A DNA stretch of 37,416 nucleotides from assembly GCA_023853785.1 (NCBI GenBank), contig JAJIRX010000735.1, forward strand, positions 1 through 37,416. The letters are read 5' to 3'. Both the position numbers and the translations under genes were made by a program. Below, one piece after another: positions 11,471-22,735 of the stretch. This stretch comes from Psilocybe azurescens (Eukaryota; Basidiomycota; Agaricomycetes; Agaricales; Agrocybaceae). The notes under the pieces are model-generated. The model worked only from the letters and a program-made list of their open reading frames with translations, did not search any database and was not told the origin of the DNA. How positions within the stretch are numbered: the stretch's first letter is position 1; every line of letters begins with the position of its first letter.

Positions 11471-11611
11471 TACCATAACATCTCATATCACCTCATAACC
11501 AAGTACAAACGTATCTATATCTACTCTCCCTCGCTCCAGCTGGCACATCGTACACACACAACACAACTCTCAAGTTCTTCTTAAGAAGACCAAAAGCACA
11601 GACTGGCGACC

Positions 11612-12882
11612 ATGATCCTCGACGACAAAATCATCATGTTCCCCCTCCCCACCGTACCTCCAGTCCCAATCCCCGCCATCCCCCTCCTCTTCCTCCGCGC
11701 ATTTCTCCTCTCGGCCCCACGCGACACTGACCTCCCTGCCCTCGCACATCCTCCTCCAAATCATCCACCACACCTTCCCACCGCTCACCTCCCCTCGCAC
11801 ACACCCCTCCCCTCCCCCTCCCACCAGTACCAGCAGCTCTACCAGGACACCAAGCCCGAGCGGCAGCGCAAGACGCTCTTCTGGCTCTCCACCTCGCTGC
11901 GCCTCGTCTCGCGGCAGCTGTACACCGCCTGCATGCACGTCCTGCGCAGCACGTACCTGCCCTCCTACTCGCTGCTCGTGCGCCCGCCGTACACGAGCGA
12001 CCCGTTCCCGCTGAGCCTGCCCACCTCCTCCTCCTCCACGTCCTCCGGCGCCACCGCCCCCAAGAATCCGCAGCAGCAGCAGCGCCGCCCGCGTACTCGA
12101 GCTCCCGCTCCACCGCCTCCCTCACCTCGCTGGCCCACGCGCAGCCGCAGGATACCCAGAGCCCCCTCCTCACGATCCACCGCGAGACGCCCGTCCTCGA
12201 CCGCTTCATCGCGCTCAAAGTGCGGCAGGACGTCTTCGCCGACGACACCGAGCTCCACACCGACAGGGAGGACGCGTTCCGGGACCTGTTCGACGTCGCG
12301 CAGCCACGCGCGCGGCTGGAGGACCTGGTCAGGGTGTATGGCATCAGGGAGGGGGTGGTGAGCGTCCCGGGGACAGGAGGAGGAGGAGGAGGGGCCGCGA
12401 GACAGGGGCAGGGACAGGGGAGGGAAGAGAGGGAGGGACAGGGGCGGGTGTACACGAGCACATCGCTGAACTCGTCGCTGATATCCCTGCCCTCGCCAAA
12501 ATCGCCCCCACCACCTCCCTTCTCTCCTTCGTCCTCCTCTCACCCCACACCCGTCCCCGCCCCTGCACACACAGTGAAACCGCGCCGCTCCATATTCTCC
12601 TTCATGAAAGGCGCACCCTCATCCCCACCACCACGGCTGCCGCCGCCGCCCAAAATTCCCGCCCACTACCTCCCCCCTCCACGACAGCCGCAGCCGCACA
12701 TCCAGCCCATGCCGTTCTCCGCGCTCTCCGTCTCCTTCTCCCCGCGGCGCGTGGGGCTCGTGCTCAACCGCTCGCGCACCATCGCGGAGGTCCCCAGGTT
12801 GGGCATGGGCCGGAACAAGGAGCCGCTCGAGGCGCTTGCAAGGGCGCTGGTGGGCGAGCTAAGGGTTGCGCTTGGCGGGTAG
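11612..12882 (+). CDS. F-box-like protein, Pro/Ser-rich, with apparent frame breaks
   Basis: An F-box-like segment LPSHILLQIIHHTFP is encoded at about 11736-11780 in a different frame from the ATG at 11612. Helical sequence then returns to the 11612 frame: YQQLYQDTKPERQRKTLFW and LVSRQLYTACMHVLRSTYLP (about 11827-11960). After a run of five C (12057-12061) the sensible frame changes again to SSRSTASLTSLAHAQPQ, then DRFIALKVRQDVFADDTEL and ARLEDLVRVYGIREG, a Gly/Pro/Ser-rich linker and a last block VGLVLNRSRTIAEVPRLGM before the stop at 12880-12882. One extra C at 12057-12061 restores the frame there; C-rich runs near 11640 and 11805-11820 account for the other changes. F-box proteins normally tether substrates to SCF ubiquitin ligases; that role is inferred from a short motif only. 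A damaged relative lies at 15326-15510. Confidence 0.65.
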
Positions 12883-15325
12883 GGAGGATAGGTTACCGCG
12901 GTACAGGTGAAGCCGGGGTTCAAGGTTTAAGATTGAAGAAGAAGAAAGAGTGGTTTCTTGTTTAGGATGGGTCGTCTGGCGGGTAGACTGCGCCTCACAA
13001 ATACATGTCCTGCGTTCTAACTTGCGAGTCGACATTGACTCGCCCGCCATCATTATCACCACCGCCACCATCGGCTGACCCTTTCTTTCTTTCTTTGAGG
13101 CTCTCCTTGGGTTTCCGTCGGCGTCAGTGCAGTATGCCTGTCGATGATATCAAAACAAAATAGCACTGCGTGCGCACGTCGCCTGATATTCATGCATCGT
13201 GTCGCTCGCTGGAAGGCGTCGAATCGTGCTTGAGTCGTTCGTCGTCTCAGCTGCCCATCGGTGGCGCGCTACGGCTACAACCTACAACGGCTCATGGTGG
13301 TCGGCAATATTTATCTCCTTCCAGACGAATACGACAAACCCCCTACCTAGTCGTCGCCTACCCACTCCACCCGATCTACTGTTCCTGTCCCTTCAAGTTC
13401 TGCTTGAACCCGATCCTCGATTTAAATTTAAAGTGTATTATATTATCGTTTACTTCCTGTTGTCATATGTACTTTAACCTCAACAACTGTTACACCGCGC
13501 CTTCGGCCTTCGGTCTTCTCTACCTCCACAAAATATAAAGAATATGAAGGTTCGGATGCCTATTTCTGAATTCTTTCGCGTTTGCTGGCTTTGTGATTCA
13601 GAATCGCTCTTTTGCGTATAAAATACGTATTCCTTGTGCTGCGATATATCAAGAAGGTTTCCGTGCGTGTTCGTGTTCGTGCTCCTTGTCCGACAGCTTC
13701 CTTCGCAACTCGCGCGCGATAAATACTTAATAAATCTGTAATATTGACCTGAGAGAAAGTACTGAAGCCATCGACCGTGGCGGTGGAAACATGGCCGGTA
13801 TTTCCAATCATTTTTGAGAACGCAAAGTGTAATAGCAATAGCTCCACCGTGAATCGTGTTATCATCTACTCTCAGGCTCAGGAAGGCTCAGAGAAATCTT
13901 AAATACTCAGGGTGCACCCGTGCATCGAATAAATTTTCTTTCTCTGCCTTGTAATTATAATAAGTTGAGCATGTCATCGCCTCAACTTTCAAGAGTCCCT
14001 CCCGCTTCACGTTCTAACGTTTCAGATGCTCCCGAGTCTTTTCTGCAGCTACAACTCACAAGGAAGTTGCAATACCCAATTCTCAACCAATTTTGTGTGA
14101 GGAAAGAGGAAATGGCAATGGCAACAGTAATGGTAATGAAGAAATATCGAGGAGATTTGTGTGGCTGCATTGGATAGCCTTGCGGAATGAAGGTAACTTG
14201 GACACTCAGACTTGGCTGAAAGCAGAGGAAAGGCTGGAAAATGCTGAAGAATTGCAGGTGAACATTTTACATCTCCATCAGACAGAGTCAAGACTGATTC
14301 ATAGAGTAGAGAGCACTTGACTCAAATGATTCATTGGGGAGCAGTTATTGTAATTCTATAACCTCAGAGTGTGTAACTAAATGAGGTTCAAGGGATGTAC
14401 ACAATAACATTTGACTGGAGGTATCAAATTTGTCAAGACATTATTTAAATGATAGAAGGATGGACTACACTCACCGGCTGAGCAGTAAGGACACTGCCAA
14501 CATCCCTTGCCTTTGTTGTGTTTGCCAGTGCGCAAGTGTATTTGAGGCCTTGAGGTCTGCTGAGCTGCTGGTCACAGCCATCGATAGTACATGCGACGGA
14601 CTCCTCCTGCAACACTTTGTCAGTACAAAGTTGTAAAGAAAAAATAAAATGAATGAGGCGCCGCACACTAGTTGCTCAGCTGTGAGATAAATCTTCTGGA
14701 AAGTTCCTGCTCGGATAAAATGCCATCGGACAGCCATGCGCTGCCATAGAGGTCCTGTACGGTACCGTTCAGCACGACGCTAGTAGTTGCCTTGAGGACA
14801 GTGAACGGTAGAATTAATCCTCACCGAGGTTATCATTTGGAGGCTGGAGTACGAGTATCAGAGTATTTCTTCAAGTGGGAACAAAGTGGGGCGACGGAAT
14901 GATCTAGTACATTGACAATAAACATACAAAGCCTATATACGTTTTCTGGAGTGGGCACGACCACAACAGAAGAACACACGATCACCTACGATTTATCCAC
15001 CGCAAACCTGCGGGTCTGTCGCACGCACAATACACAACCAACACACAACAGTCGTAAATCAGTCAGCTGGCCCGACCCGGTCAATCAAGGGTTGTGAGAT
15101 AGTACCGGTACATTTCGGGCTATATTAAGCGTCGATGAGCGAATTAAAACCCTCGTTGCTTGCCTTGCCTTCCGTCTGTCCTCGTAGCATTTAACTGACG
15201 TCTATTGTTGTAGCTGTAAATCTCGGAAGAGGTATTCTTCACTGCTAAGCGCCGAGCTTCCATAAACTACCCCTACACATCATATCCCATCGGCCTACAA
15301 GGCGAGGCACTTCCACATCCTCCCT
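12883..15325. other. Gene-poor stretch
   Basis: About 2.4 kb with no recognisable gene. It contains a (CTTT)n-like microsatellite near 13082-13095, A/T-rich leader-like DNA and many short motif-free frames on both strands. Confidence 0.45.
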
Positions 15326-15510
15326 CTTAACAATCCACACGTCAATGCACCCGTCTTCGACTGCTTCACTGCGCTCAAAGTACATCGTGACGTCTTCTCC
15401 TACAGCTCAGAGCTGCACATCAGCGGAGAGGATGGTCAACGTCTGAATCGCGCAGGCGTGGGAGAAACTCGAAGATCTGGTAAGGGTGTATGAGGTGCAG
15501 GAGAGGCAAT
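15326..15510 (+). pseudogene. Fragment of an F-box-like gene related to 11612-12882
   Basis: The DNA matches the part of the neighbouring gene at about 12150-12350 over roughly 180 bp. In one frame it reads APVFDCFTALKVHRDVFSYS, against PVLDRFIALKVRQDVFAD in the complete gene. After a one-base shift it reads WEKLEDLVRVYEVQE, against ARLEDLVRVYGIRE. The flanks carry stops and no start. This is a partial, diverged duplicate in the same orientation about 3 kb downstream. Confidence 0.75.
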
Positions 15511-16930
15511 GAGTGTTCCAGAAAAGACAATGCAAGACAAGGTGGAATCTCAAAACTCATTCATGAAGAGTGCCTGTCCCCAGTTCCTCTTCCCTCTCCA
15601 CAAAATAAGCACGTTCAGAACCACAATGTCCTCCTCCCTCTTTCCATATCCAACCGATCCTATTCGGTTCTAAGTACAAAGGGAGAGTGAGGTCTTTGTA
15701 TATTCATTAATTTTATCTGACCCAATGCTAGTCGCTACCGTTATACGACTTGTCGCGGTTAGGCGTCTTGTTCTCGCTCTCCTCTGCTAAAAATTTAATC
15801 GGTCGACGGTCGCCAGCTAAGGAATGTTCACTTAGTCGGTATATATGTTAGCGCCCAATGTATATGCACCCCTGCCGGGCACGATGCACACGAGAATGAG
15901 ACGCCGTGACGTGTATTCGCTTCCCCCAACCTTTTTTACTTTACTCATTCTGAGTCATACCACGACCGACTGCCTAGGCAGTCAACACAATTCACCTTAC
16001 CCATTCATTACCTACCGAATTTCTCTAAAATCCCCTCACCCATCACCTTGATTTTTGTATAATTCTTATCTTATTGACAAATCTATACATATAATAAGTA
16101 GAGTAGAGCACATGATGCGAAGAGGGGGTCACCCTTCAGCATCGCCATTGGTCCTCTACGCTCTGGAGATGATGCGACTGCAATTCCGCCGACCTCTCCA
16201 CCCCCACCTACCTCAATACTTACCTTTTAATTACAAGGCGCGACGCACTGTCCTCGAGATAACTGTGCTTAATCATGAATCATGATCCAGCCTGACGTTT
16301 TGTTTTCCACTTTTTGGTTGAGCTTCATATCTGAATTGTGAAATTCTTCTCAGTCTAATCTTAGAGCATACGTTCTCATCCCAATATCATAATCCATTTG
16401 ATGGAAATAGGATAAGGAATGCTTGAATCGTATTCGCTATTCTTCCCAATCGTTCCGTCTCTTGAAACTCTGCTCTGCTCTGTATTGTTAACTCTACGCC
16501 AGTGCCCTTGCAGTCAACTGCCGCGCCCATGGTAGGCTTTATTAGTGTTCGGGCCGTACCCCAGGCTGGCCTCACTGACGATGTGCAGCTTTCAGGAACC
16601 ATTTTGAATACGAGGAGGCATGGAGGAGTTTATGAGGTGAGCAGCATTTTCACCTTTTCTGTGACTTATATCCCTTAGTCTTTCGACTGACAATGTGCAC
16701 CGACAGGCACCGATGATATCATCACTATCGGTATACAGAATTCCCTTCCAGTCCGCCTTATAAAAATTGAGACGATGCGGCTCACAGACCAACCCAAGAT
16801 CGCAAAAAGAAATTATAGGCTTGTTACGATCAATCATCATTGAAAAATTGAATGCACAACGACCTGCGATGTACCATCGTGCCTACACCCCGCCCCGATC
16901 ATCAACGACTTCATCGCTGATGCTGTGAGG
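15511..16930. other. No gene recognised
   Basis: Two minus-strand frames (16387-16602 and 16592-16840) overlap and look mildly protein-like, but they show no family motif or clear splice structure. The rest is A/T-rich with short frames. Nothing firm can be called. Confidence 0.35.
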
Positions 16931-18830
16931 AACGGCGTGAGGCTCGCAGTCTCATCCCATTGATGGGGTCCTGGTGAGCTAAACATCCAGGATATTCGCG
17001 AATGTTCGAAGATCGCTGAACATGAGATTCAACAGGTCAAAATCACTGTCAAGTACATGAGCCTGAGACCTAATGATGACCTATTTTCAATGCTAATGAG
17101 AGCCGGGAACTATTCGAACACAGTGTCACCCGATGCTACGAATAAATACATTATTATACACTCGCTCAAACGAATCATTGATGACCTTGCAGAACTTGAT
17201 GACCACTCCGAACTTCAAGTCGATGACCACGCCGAACGCAAATTGGACACCCGGATATAATCCCCCATCCAGTCAATTTTTGCCTTTCAAAATTTAATTA
17301 CAGCTAAATGCAAAACGGTAGACTTTTTAAAAAAACGGATGTGCGCCTTTGTTTACCATAAACAACCAGATCTATATGGCATGCTCCACAGAAACCATGA
17401 CGCAGCATGTCCTCGACCTCATTGCTCCACGTTCCCCACTTCGCTTGACCTCTGGCCTCTTCCTCAATACAGTCCACTATGTCAACGCAATATATCAATT
17501 GTTGACCTTATCGGCGGCGAGAAGCCTACGTAGATGGACTTGCAATATAAAGGCCAGAATATAGCAAAAATTGGCCATCGTTGTAGTTATAGTGTATACC
17601 GTAGTACGGCGCATTTACCGTAAATGGTGCCAAATAATGCTGCGCCACTATGTCGCCACTCTGCTCCCCAATACTGACCGCACTACGCATCAGCTCTGCC
17701 TAAATACGGATATTTATACAAACAAAGGCGCACATCCGTTTTTTTAAAAACGTCTACCGTTTTGCATTTAGCTGTAATTATTGCCACTCGGAATACACAG
17801 GATTTGGCTACAAGTACGCAGGGATCGACGCCTGCTGCATCGGCAAAACTAGCAGCTCAGAGCTTGACGAATCCATCCAATCCATGTCCAAATGGCACCA
17901 CAACTTAAGTGTCTGTATAGTTCATATGGGAGAGACAGAACGCTCCTACGTCTCACACTTGCTCGAGCAACTGGTTCCGTCTCACGGATCAGGACCCATA
18001 GTTTAAAAGGGGATGGACCTTGCAAAAACTTTTAGTGCCGAGGGTCATCAAATTCTATGATGCAAAATGGAAACCGCTTAGCGAGAACATAAACGATAAG
18101 GGCCCTGAATCTCACAAAATCTTGGCATGTGTTTCTGTACAGTGTAAACACGTCCATTCCCCTAGGTTTCCAACCTGGGACGAGGAACGTCCGTGCCCGT
18201 CTACAATGGGCTAATTGAAGAGAAATAACCCGCATGGAAGATGAGACCTATTGCAGTACTGTCTCTTCGGCGTATTTGACGTCAATGTGTCGATTGCGTA
18301 TGGTGAGGGAAAAGGGGCGTTCCATAGGCTGTAGGCCGCCATTATGAAGGAGTCCAACGATTGTAGTTTATTTCTCTAGTGCAGCCATTCATCAAAGAAG
18401 TCATCAATGTTCGTAGGTTCACCCGCATGTTTTGAATCTAAGTATGACGATATCCAAGAAGACATCGTGCAGTCGACAGATCTACCCATTGGGCCGACAC
18501 TTATGATCACAAATCACGGTTTGCAAATTTCAGTCTCGCTTTATAGTTACTCGAAGATGGTTATCTTCCTGTCGGCCTAGATATCCTGGGCACAAGTCAT
18601 GCCAATAGGCTACGACTCCGATCATATCGATCTGGATGTATCAAAGATCTATAGACTGGTGGTTTCTTCCTATAGTCATACTCCTGGCTCAGGTGTAGTT
18701 CCTGAACCACGTATATTACCGAAGGAGTTCATGGATGGCCGGGGCAATTTCCATCGATGCAATACAGAGCGACCCCGAAGTCGTCTTCATCGGGCAAACA
18801 AAGTCAACTCATGCATATACTAGGCCTGAG
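16931..18830 (+). pseudogene. HET-domain (heterokaryon incompatibility-like) pseudogene
   Basis: Pieces of a HET-domain protein occur in order on the plus strand. They are LAVSSH-stop-WGPGELNIQDI at about 16943-16997 (TGA at 16961-16963, where the family has SH.WGP), YAGIDACCIGKTSSSELDES near 17810-17870 (the family's VDTCCIDK-SSAELSE region), RGWTLQKLLVPRVIKFYD near 18009-18063, FDVNVSIAYGEGKGAFHRL near 18269-18326 followed by a stop, and PLGSPACFES-like C-terminal sequence with IGPTLMITNHGLQISVSLYS near 18490-18555. Stops and frame changes separate the blocks, and the 486-bp inverted-repeat element at 17295-17780 lies between the first and second. HET proteins trigger cell death after fusion of unlike hyphae; this copy cannot make an intact protein as read. 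Confidence 0.8.
17295..17780. mobile_element. MITE-like element with ~70-bp terminal inverted repeats
   Basis: The left end (17295-17365, beginning TAATTACAGCTAAATGCAAA) is repeated almost perfectly in inverted orientation at 17710-17780. The inner ends share CGGATGTGCGCCTTTGTTT. The total is 486 bp with no transposase frame. TA at both outer edges would fit a TA target duplication as made by Tc1/mariner-type transposases, but the palindromic TAATTA end makes the exact border uncertain. It sits inside the dead HET gene. Confidence 0.8.
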
Positions 18831-19061
18831 GCCAGCAGCTGGCGAATATCGTTCAGCTCAAGAGTCACCTCCCTCCATTCAGTCTAATTCAGTGGTAATC
18901 GCAAATAAAATTATTCCAATTAGTTGGCACAATTATATCTATGTAATGTTCTGACTCTCCCCACTACTTAACTAAGATCAGAGGATTCTGAGATGCGCCA
19001 TAAGGTAGAACGCTTTTTCGGAAATCGCTTATTTAATGTGGAAGTTGACCAGCTGGTAAAG
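18831..19061. other. Short intergenic stretch
   Basis: 3' flanks of the HET pseudogene and of the convergent MGST3-like gene. Nothing further is recognised. Confidence 0.4.
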
Positions 19062-19893
19062 TCACTTCAATCCTGCGACCACCCAAGTATAAGTAGTGTA
19101 AATCGATGAGCCCAGCATGCCTAGATAAGGCGACATCAATGTTAGCACATAATAAGCTAGCAGGCAAACTTACCGATAAGGCCCAGCTGGCCTAGGGCGT
19201 GGATTAAGCTGACTCGCTGGATTAGGGAAGAAATTGGGGGTCAATTATAAACACTCTGTCGCGCAGAACGGTGTTAAACCATTACCTTCTTGGGATCGCC
19301 AGTGAGATAGCCACGGGTGAATGATACGCGAGAGACACTCCATAGGGTTATGGCCGCGGCAGTAGGGATTGGGTACTTAAGTCCGCTTATCGCAGTACTG
19401 TGTATTCGAATTTGACAATCTAATTAGTACGATGAAGCATAGTGCTCAGTTAGCACTCACAGAATTAGAACATTGGGGAGCTGCTCCAGAGTATGTTGGG
19501 TAGCACCTGCCATCGTTGTATAAGAGAAGCTCGAAGCAAAGAAGTATGGTGTAGTTTATCATTTGCATACGTTGTGCGCAATTGAAGAGATGAGCATCTC
19601 TAGACTTCTCGGCCTGTGCCTTCTCAGCATACACTATATCGCAAACGTACTTTAAATCAGTCAAGGTTCACCAAATAGTGATAAGTGTCGACACACATTG
19701 AGGGTATTCTATCCCAGCTTTTTGCGATATCTCCCTACGACGTGACTTTGCCCAAGCAGAACGAAGACGACCGTCAAAAGTGATGCACCAACATATTCGA
19801 GTCTAGGACATAGTCATGTAAGCCTTCATGAGCTCCAACAAACCAAGTCTGAACGCAGACGTACCCTTCTGGAATTTCTACAGTGTGAGGCAT
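19062..19893 (-). CDS. MAPEG-family protein, microsomal glutathione S-transferase 3-like
   Basis: Integral membrane enzyme family of glutathione transferase/peroxidase type. Seven exons on the minus strand: 19893-19865, 19802-19697, 19633-19571, 19506-19461, 19397-19286, 19216-19174 and 19120-19062. All introns are GT-AG and phases agree if one A is added to the A5 run at 19719-19723, giving 152 aa. Recognisable blocks: EYVGASLLTVVFVLLGQ (membrane helix 1), GRYRKKAGIEYPQ, LYAEKAQAEKSRDAHLFNC, QRATQHTLEQLPNVLIL (the family's QR-x-HQNTLE loop and helix 2), SGLKYPIPTAAAITLWSVSR, TRGYLTGDPKK and the final helix LGQLGLIGMLGSSIYTTYTW. Length and block order match MGST3. The loop has H where relatives usually have N. 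The first exon has only 29 coding nucleotides. A role in lipid-peroxide or xenobiotic detoxification follows from the family. Confidence 0.92.
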
Positions 19894-20726
19894 TGGTGAT
19901 TTAAGTAGCAGCAGTGTTCCAGGATATTAGGGGAGTGGGAGGATGGGATGGGCTAGTAACGCCTCCATGTGCCCATCGCTATATAGTCGTCTGGAGGGAA
20001 TGCGAATTTACATGACCGTTGGCTTTGAACGGGGTACGTCAGTCATCGGCTAACCGGCAGCCTGCAACTGACATGACGCGGCCAACACGCTCGGTAAGCG
20101 TTTATACGAATTTGAACAAGAATGTCCTAGATTGGTCCTAGAACAGTCCCACATCGCGTAAACATCACGTTGACATGGCATAAGCATGGAAAGTTTTATC
20201 AAAATAGCGGTAGCTCGTGAGTGAATACATCTAACGTCATGAGTTTTGTGAGAGTGACGGATATATATCGCAGTACACAGCTCAAACGCTCAATGCGACG
20301 CGTGTTGATTGCCGTATTGTACGTTGTGGCAGGTTGTGGAAGGTTGTGGATCATAGTGACACGTCGACTGATGGCGGAAATAGCCGATTGTGTATGTACA
20401 TTGTTGGTGTGCATTTCTCGTTCTTGAATGGCTTGAGAGCCATCTGGTCGCTCAGTGTGCGACTCCAGCCTGAAAATACTAATAATATACACTCATTTTG
20501 ACTATACCTTAACATGATTAGAGAAATAACGGACAGTCACAAGACAACGTGAACTTGCTTTGTTCTAAATCTACAATCCGTCCGCCCTTGTCTCCGTGTT
20601 CAAATATCGTTACTTTTTGCTGAATTAAAATATATCACTAGGTGGATATCGTCACTTAATAAGTATTGTGAGTGCCATTAAATTGTAGTCTTAGACAGTG
20701 ATATTGCTTTTGCATCAGGTACGGTG
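19894..20726. other. Upstream region of the MGST3-like gene
   Basis: Noncoding as far as I can see. It includes GGTTGTGG short direct repeats near 20330-20350 and A/T-rich sequence up to the inverted-repeat element at 20727. Confidence 0.4.
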
Positions 20727-21349
20727 ACCCAGAACCGCACGGCTCCAACTTTTCGTTCGCTTAGTTTCACCTTCCCATTTCGTCAAACAGCTATATACCT
20801 TTTGTGTGACAAATACGGATACCTTTGGTTATTTTGAGCTATTTTCAGGTCAAATTTGTGTGGAACGAAGCCTACATAGAGCATAATTTGAGTATTCTAG
20901 TCATATGTTTTGGCTCTATCTAACGGTTAATACCTCGTCTGAGTTCGCTCGGGTGTCTACTACGTGTAAATGCGCAGTGGCTGTAATGCCGATTATGAAA
21001 TTCCGAATGTGAGCCCAAATTGGCCTTGAAGCCCAGATCTCAAAAATTCAAAACACAACATATTGCACAGCTAAAATATACACATCACAAAACATTCAAA
21101 GAGCCCTCACTCAAACTACTTCCAGAGTGTCGTATAAAGTCAAATCACGTGACTTATGACCTTGTTTTAGATTTAAACTCAGAAACTGTACATTAAGATA
21201 GTGCACCTAACTTCTAGAAAGTCACATTTATATCAATCAAACCATGAGCAATGGAGTCTTTACCGTCAAAGAGCCTATCTGTATCTGTGGCCTTGCTGTG
21301 AAACAGAAAGGCTCCCCACTGTCTAAAATACCTATGTTATGTAACTTAT

Positions 21350-21600
21350 GTTGGTACATTGTTTGTTTCTCTTCTGTTTGCCAAACACTTGGACATTCAG
21401 ATTCTGGGAAACTCGACAAAATGTTGGTACGTTGTTTGTTCCTCTTCTGTTTACCAAACACTTGGACGTTCAGATTCTGGGAAACTCGAAAAAATGTTGG
21501 TGCGTTGTTTGTTCCTCTTCCGTTTGCCAAACACTCAGATGTTCAGATTCTGGGAGAACTCGATGAAATGTTGGTACATTATTTGTTCTTCTTTTGTTGA
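21350..21600 (+). repeat. 73-bp tandem repeat, each unit a mini-exon plus mini-intron
   Basis: Units start at 21350, 21423, 21496 and 21570 (periods 73, 73 and 74). Each begins TTGGTACATTG-like and contains a GTACAT/GTACGT/GTGCGT donor, a 47-nt interval ending in TTCAG, and then 26-27 nt from ATTCTGGGA to ATGTTG. The third copy's exon is 27 nt and reads ILGELDEML in frame. The first two are one A shorter in an A-run and would read ILGKL(D/E)KML with that A added. The fourth unit diverges after its donor and ends at a CTGCAG acceptor. Confidence 0.85.
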
Positions 21601-22312
21601 TACACACTGCAGTCCCCTATACTCAGTAAACCCATTTTCCAAGTTTTCCACACCATTTCGAGGGTTCAAATTGTCTACCAACATCTACTAAAGTTCTCCA
21701 GGGTATGACTGAAGCCAATCGAAGGTAACCGAGGCCCAACTGAACACTCCTTTGTCACTAAACACCTCAAAATGTCTTGGCTAGTCTTTACAGAGCATAC
21801 CTGTGGTTTCGAATGATTTCTAATAGGTTTTGATATTTGTTTTAATTCATTTCCTTTTCTCTGTGCTACTCTGTACCATTTCCTGCTCCCCCTTTGCTTG
21901 TTTAATTCCTTTTCTGCTTTGATTAAACCCTTTAGAGTCTCAAGTTCTACCTATATAAGCTTATATGTAGTCTACTTTGAAGAATAGAACCTCATATCCC
22001 TGGTATATTGTTGTATCTCACCGTCTCAAACTCAGAAACTGCATCCTCATAACTTGTTAGCACCCTTATACCTCATATTCAGCCCTTGAACATCGTATTC
22101 AGCCCTTGAACATTGTATATCATCACTCGGTCTCCCTATCAAGCCTCATATAAGTTAGTACACTTCAACGTCTGACTCCTCATCACTGCCTACACTCCCG
22201 AAACCTCAATTCGCAACCCTCAGAGCCACTCATTGCGAAGTAGCTTGCCCAACCCCTTTACTTTAATTTGTTTGTGTTTTGTGCACAGCACGCCACTTTG
22301 TAGGCATATCAT

Positions 22313-22735
22313 TGTTTGCCAAATAATTGGACGTTACTCAGGATTCCTACATCTAGTGCTCTACTTCACCATCCTGTCTGTCATTGTCTTCTGTTGTCTC
22401 ATTTTAACATTTGGCCCTGGAGGCATGTCTGGAAATACTGAGGAAGGGTGGAAATGCAGGTACAAAGAGCTAATTATTGTCTTTTATTGTATGTCTTATA
22501 ACCTGTCTCTATTTAGTGCTGTTGCGACCTCTACTATCCTGCAACCTCTTTTGTGTGGCAAATAATTGGATGTTACTTGCCCATCTGTTGTCGTCTTCTG
22601 TTGTCTCATCTCAACCCTTGGCCCCAGAGGCATGTCTGGAAATACTGAGGAAGGGTGGAAATGAAGGTACAAAGAGCTAATTAATGTCTTTTATCATATG
22701 TTTAATAACCCATTTCTATTCAGTGGCACCATGGT
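22313..22735 (+). repeat. Two diverged tandem copies of a ~200-240-bp unit
   Basis: Copy 1 starts near 22313 (TGCCAAATAATTGGACGTTAC) and copy 2 near 22556 (GGCAAATAATTGGATGTTAC). Both go on through TCTTCTGTTGTCTCAT, GAGGCATGTCTGGAAATACT, GTACAAAGAGCTAATTA and a TTTAG/TTCAG acceptor. Copy 2 lacks about 35 bp near its start. The unit spans an intron plus the EACLEILRKGGN exon, so it is another duplication of an exon-intron unit. Confidence 0.7.

Noticed and set aside
11966..12570. Minus-strand frames antisense to the F-box-like gene
   Set aside because: They are GC-driven shadows with biased composition; the plus strand has the TATA box and the family-like blocks.
12220..12882. Separate gene starting at 12220
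   Set aside because: It continues the F-box-like protein once one base is added at the C-run 12057-12061, and has no promoter of its own.
21350..21600. Possible CRISPR-like array
   Set aside because: Units are direct tandem copies with no unique spacers, in a eukaryotic genome, and are better explained as exon-intron duplications.
21244..21600. Unspliced 118-codon frame MSNGVFTVKEP.. as a single-exon gene
   Set aside because: After about 35 codons it only cycles through the 73-bp repeat in shifting frames and reads intron sequence.
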